A DNA stretch of 64,000 nucleotides from Natronomonas halophila (GTDB lineage: Archaea > Halobacteriota > Halobacteria > Halobacteriales > Haloarculaceae). Under the pieces are notes generated by a model. That model worked only from the letters and a program-made list of their open reading frames with translations. It searched no databases and was not told the origin of the DNA. The DNA lies in NCBI RefSeq assembly GCF_013391085.1, contig NZ_CP058334.1:310001-374000 (forward strand), given 5' to 3'. The position numbers and the translations under genes were made by a program. How positions within the stretch are numbered: the stretch's first letter is position 1; each line of letters opens with the position of its first letter. This document shows positions 61,285 to 64,000 of the stretch, piece by piece.

Positions 61285-61911
61285 ATGAACCCCGACGAAT
61301 TCATCGACGCGGTCGCCTCGGAGAACGAAACCGCCCTCTCGCGACTCGGTTCCTCGAAATCCCTCTATGCCGACACGGAAGGCGAGATGGAATCCGAGGA
61401 GGTCCTGACCGCCGCGGCGACGGCCGAACACCACGCCGCGGAGACCTACGAAGCGTGGGCCGACGACGAAGAGGGCGACGTCGCAGAGGCCTTCGCGGAG
61501 ACGGCCGCCGAGGAACGTGACCACTACGACACTGTCGTTGGCGAACTCGACGACCACGAACCCGGTGAGGTTCCGGCGATTCAGGAGTACCTTCGGGACC
61601 TCGACGGTACCGTCGAACGCATCGGCGGGTTCGTCGGCCGGACGCTGGCCGCCGAGAAATCCAAGGGGCAGTTGACCGGCTTCTTCACCGGGCAGGCCGA
61701 CCCCCAGACGGCGAGTCTCTTCCGCGGCATGGGCGGCGACCTGGAGGACCAACTGGAACGGGCGACCGACCTGCTGGAAGCCGAATGCGGCGACGACGAG
61801 GAGTGCTGGGAGCGCGCACAGGAGGCCGCCACGGGCGCGATTCAGGCCGCCTACGACGAGTACACCGAGCGCCTCGAAAGCATGGGCGTCAACCCGAAGC
61901 CAGTCTGCTGA
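61285..61911 (+). CDS. Ferritin-like (rubrerythrin-type) protein
   Basis: A 208-residue helical protein. LTAAATAEHHAAETYEAWADDEEGDVAEAFAETAAEERDHYDTVV has E-x2-H-H and E-x2-D/H ligand-like sites of a di-iron bundle; a second half (LAAEKSKGQLTGFFTG) follows. No C-terminal rubredoxin domain is seen, although C-terminal Cys are present (AECGDDEECWER). Peroxide protection or iron handling is possible. The ATG at 61285 follows a hairpin-rich region. Confidence 0.72.
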   Translation: MNPDEFIDAVASENETALSRLGSSKSLYADTEGEMESEEVLTAAATAEHHAAETYEAWADDEEGDVAEAFAETAAEERDHYDTVVGELDDHEPGEVPAIQEYLRDLDGTVERIGGFVGRTLAAEKSKGQLTGFFTGQADPQTASLFRGMGGDLEDQLERATDLLEAECGDDEECWERAQEAATGAIQAAYDEYTERLESMGVNPKPVC

Positions 61912-61994
61912 GGGGGTCGGACGCGCTGATTTTCGGGCGCCGGTAACGCCGGTGTTAGCGGGAACTCAAGTGTCGCGCGGGCGAACGAAGCCGT

Positions 61995-62636
61995 ATGGAA
62001 GGACCACATCAGGACCAGCCGCTCGTCACGGCTGGCGCACCGCTGGATGCCGCCGACGCTGCCGTCGTCCTCGTTCACGGACGGGGCGCCACGGCCCAGA
62101 GTATCGTTCAGATGGCCGACGAGTTCTACCACCACGGCGTCGCGTTTCTCGCGCCGCAGGCCGCCCGCAACACCTGGTATCCGAACTCGTTCCTGGCACC
62201 CGTCGAGGCCAACGAACCGGGCCGCTCTTCGGGCTTGCAGGCCATCGAGGACGCTATCGAGTCGGCCAACGAGGCCGACATTCCCACCGAGCGCGTGATG
62301 TTGCTCGGCTTCTCGCAGGGCGCCTGTCTCGCCAGCGAGTACGTCGCCCAGAACCCGCGTCGGTACGGCGGCCTCGCGGTCCTCAGCGGTGGCGTCATCG
62401 GCCCCGAAGGCAAAGAGATGGATTACGAGGGCGACCTCGAAGGCACGCCCGTCTTCCTCGGGTGTAGCGACACGGACCCGCACATCCCCGAGGAGCGCGT
62501 CCACGAGACGGCCGAGGTGTTCGAGGCGATGGGCGCCGATGTGACAACGCGCATCTACGAAGGGATGGGCCACGGCGTCAACGAGGACGAAATCGACCAC
62601 GTCTCCGAGATGGTCGAGAACCTGGTCGAGGAGTAG
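61995..62636 (+). CDS. Phospholipase/carboxylesterase family hydrolase (MhqD-like)
   Basis: A 213-residue alpha/beta hydrolase. VVLVHGRGATAQSI is the oxyanion segment, MLLGFSQGACLASEYVA holds S107, CSDTDPHIP D161 and GMGHGVNEDE H193. MhqD of Bacillus is beside ring-cleaving dioxygenases, as here; that pair is linked to quinone and catechol stress. The neighbouring VOC gene starts 2 bases after the stop. Confidence 0.88.
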   Translation: MEGPHQDQPLVTAGAPLDAADAAVVLVHGRGATAQSIVQMADEFYHHGVAFLAPQAARNTWYPNSFLAPVEANEPGRSSGLQAIEDAIESANEADIPTERVMLLGFSQGACLASEYVAQNPRRYGGLAVLSGGVIGPEGKEMDYEGDLEGTPVFLGCSDTDPHIPEERVHETAEVFEAMGADVTTRIYEGMGHGVNEDEIDHVSEMVENLVEE

Positions 62637-62638
62637 GT

Positions 62639-63562
62639 ATGCGCCCGCCAACGGCCGGACTCCACCACGTTTCGACGCTCGCGGGTGACCCACAGGCCAA
62701 CGTCGACTTTTATATCAGCGTTCTTGGCTTGCGATTCGTCAAACGAACGGTGAATTTCGACGATAAGTTCAGTTACCACCTCTACTACGGTGACCGCGAA
62801 GCGACCCCCGGCACGCTGCTGACCTGCTTTCCGTACCCACACGGCGAGTCGGGACGCATCGGTCGGCCACAGCCCCGGTCGGTCGCATTCGCTGTACCCG
62901 AGGACTCGACCGGATTCTGGCACGAACGCCTCGAATCCCGAGGCATCGACATCGAGGAGGAAACCCGCTTCGGCGATTCGGTGATTCGGTTCCGGGACCA
63001 CGATGGCCTCCGCGTCGAGTTGGTCGAAACCGAATCGCCTCGTCCGCCAGCGACCGATGCCATCCCCGAAGAGTACGCGATTCGGAACCTCCACAGCGTG
63101 ACCCTGCTGTCGACCAGCGTCTATCACACCGCCGCGACGCTGGAGGTACTGGGCTACGAGTTGGACGACCAGGAGGGCGACCGGGTCCGGTATCGGTCGC
63201 CCGGCGAATACGGAACCGTCATCGACCTGCTGGACACCGAGGCACCTTACGGCCGGGAGGGCGAGGGGACGATTCATCACGTCGCGTTCAAGGCCGGCGA
63301 CCTCTCGCTCCCGGAGTGGCGCGACCGAATGCTGGAGGCGGGTCTGGAGCCGACCTTTATCAAGGACCGACACTACTTCGAATCGATTTACTTCCGGGAA
63401 CCGGGCGGCCTGCTGTTCGAGATAGCGACCGAGAAACCGGGATTTACCGTCGACGAATCCGTCGAGGGGTTGGGTTCCTCGCTGCAGTTGCCGCCGTGGT
63501 TCGAGGAGGACCGCGAGATGATAGAACGGCAACTACCCGAACTGACCGGCCCCGAAGTGTAG
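62639..63562 (+). CDS. Ring-cleaving dioxygenase (VOC family, MhqO-like)
   Basis: A 307-residue protein of two VOC modules. GLHHVSTLAGDPQANVDFYISVLGLRFVKRTVNFDD starts the first; the His of LHHV, the second-module LHSVTLL and GTIHHVAFKAGD provide possible metal ligands, and FREPGGLLFEIATEKPGF ends the second with a Glu. This matches extradiol-type dioxygenases for hydroquinones. The gene is tightly linked to the esterase gene. Confidence 0.87.
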   Translation: MRPPTAGLHHVSTLAGDPQANVDFYISVLGLRFVKRTVNFDDKFSYHLYYGDREATPGTLLTCFPYPHGESGRIGRPQPRSVAFAVPEDSTGFWHERLESRGIDIEEETRFGDSVIRFRDHDGLRVELVETESPRPPATDAIPEEYAIRNLHSVTLLSTSVYHTAATLEVLGYELDDQEGDRVRYRSPGEYGTVIDLLDTEAPYGREGEGTIHHVAFKAGDLSLPEWRDRMLEAGLEPTFIKDRHYFESIYFREPGGLLFEIATEKPGFTVDESVEGLGSSLQLPPWFEEDREMIERQLPELTGPEV

Positions 63563-63612
63563 AGCCCGCCGCGAGCCAAGCCGTTTTCCCCTCCGGGCGC
63601 CTTTTGACGTGT

Positions 63613-64000
63613 ATGCCTACGGACATTCCCGGTATCCACCACGTCACGGCCATCGCTGGCGACCCCGAGCGGAACTTCGAGTTCTACACGGACACGCTCG
63701 GCCTGCGGCTCGTCAAGAAGAGCGTCAATCAGGACGACGTTCACGTCTACCACCTCTTCTATGCCGACCACGGTGGCTCGCCGGGCACGAGCATGACCTT
63801 CTTCCCCTACACGAACGCCCGACAGGGCCGCATCGGGACCGGGCAGGTCAGCACGACCCAGTTCCTCATTCCCGAGGACTCGGTCGACTACTGGACCGAC
63901 CGCCTCGAATCGAAAGACGTCGGCTTCGTCACCAGCGAACGCTTCGGCGATACGGTCATCGGCTTCGAGGACCCCGACGGCCTGCCGCTGGAACTGGTCG
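63613..64000 (+). CDS. Second ring-cleaving dioxygenase (MhqO-like), cut by window edge
   Basis: The first 129 codons are visible. GIHHVTAIAGDPERNFEFYTDTLGLRLVKKSVNQDDVHVYHLFYADHGGSPGTSMTFFPY is close in pattern to the gene just before it. It is a tandem paralog with 50 bases between. The frame is open to the window edge. The second VOC module lies outside the window. Confidence 0.85.
   Translation, partial: MPTDIPGIHHVTAIAGDPERNFEFYTDTLGLRLVKKSVNQDDVHVYHLFYADHGGSPGTSMTFFPYTNARQGRIGTGQVSTTQFLIPEDSVDYWTDRLESKDVGFVTSERFGDTVIGFEDPDGLPLELV

Overview
The window comes from a halophilic archaeon (class Halobacteria). The evidence is high GC with strong G/C third positions, Asp/Glu-rich proteins, many TATA boxes 23-30 bases before start codons (leaderless transcription), Tat-type and lipobox signals, and archaeal information-processing genes (proteasome alpha, RNase P proteins 2 and 3, SBDS, aIF2-beta, MBF1, Cdc48, DacZ, AglB/AglJ). 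The genus cannot be fixed from the sequence; a Natronomonas-like relative is possible. The region reads as ordinary chromosome. I see no insertion sequence, phage, CRISPR array, tRNA or rRNA.

Layout. 1-5 kb: a six-repeat DUF7282 surface protein (cut by the window edge), a small membrane protein beside a winged-helix regulator, DUF357, aIF2-beta, UPF0058 and DUF555 genes. 5-10.6 kb: 8-oxoguanine glycosylase, acylphosphatase, NAD(P)HX repair, moaC, hflX, SBDS. 10.6-17.5 kb: a large Tat-exported subtilase, then the rnp3-rnp2-psmA neighbourhood, here interrupted by a histidine kinase gene on the other strand. 17.5-25.3 kb: a PLP enzyme, a GlpA-like oxidoreductase, rhomboid, DUF368, then divergent aglB and aglJ for N-glycosylation. 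25-34.4 kb: small conserved proteins, a ribbon-helix-helix protein, VOC and SelW-like proteins, an XPB-type helicase, and the mscS-dacZ pair (mechanosensitive channel with c-di-AMP cyclase). 34.4-46.3 kb: acyl-CoA dehydrogenase, DJ-1/PfpI protein, acyl-CoA carboxylase beta subunit, an eIF2B-like protein, the DUF7127-cdc48 operon with a palindrome at its promoter, htpX, an alpha/beta hydrolase and an SMP-30-like protein. 46.3-53.4 kb: dinB, two small genes, a GIDE-like membrane protein, a HerA-type ATPase, tpiA, MBF1, DUF2249. 53.4-58.2 kb: MaoC protein, a secreted protein, a Bat-type HTH regulator divergent from paaABCD, with the PaaD zinc ribbon on its own 56-residue gene. 58.2-64 kb: lipoprotein, two rhodaneses, a ferritin-like protein, and an esterase followed by two tandem ring-cleaving dioxygenases.

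How the parts fit. AglJ starts and AglB ends the N-glycan pathway that would modify exported proteins such as the sequon-rich DUF7282 protein. The phenylacetyl-CoA epoxidase genes, the MaoC gene, the acyl-CoA dehydrogenase and carboxylase genes, and the MhqD/MhqO-like genes give the region a theme of aromatic and acyl-CoA catabolism. The most unusual signals are in the non-coding DNA: three clusters of GC-rich hairpins just after gene ends. Several of these hairpins share the spacer GAGCG(A/G)AGCGA with different stems, and one cluster is bounded by a 15-base direct repeat that copies the end of the upstream gene.
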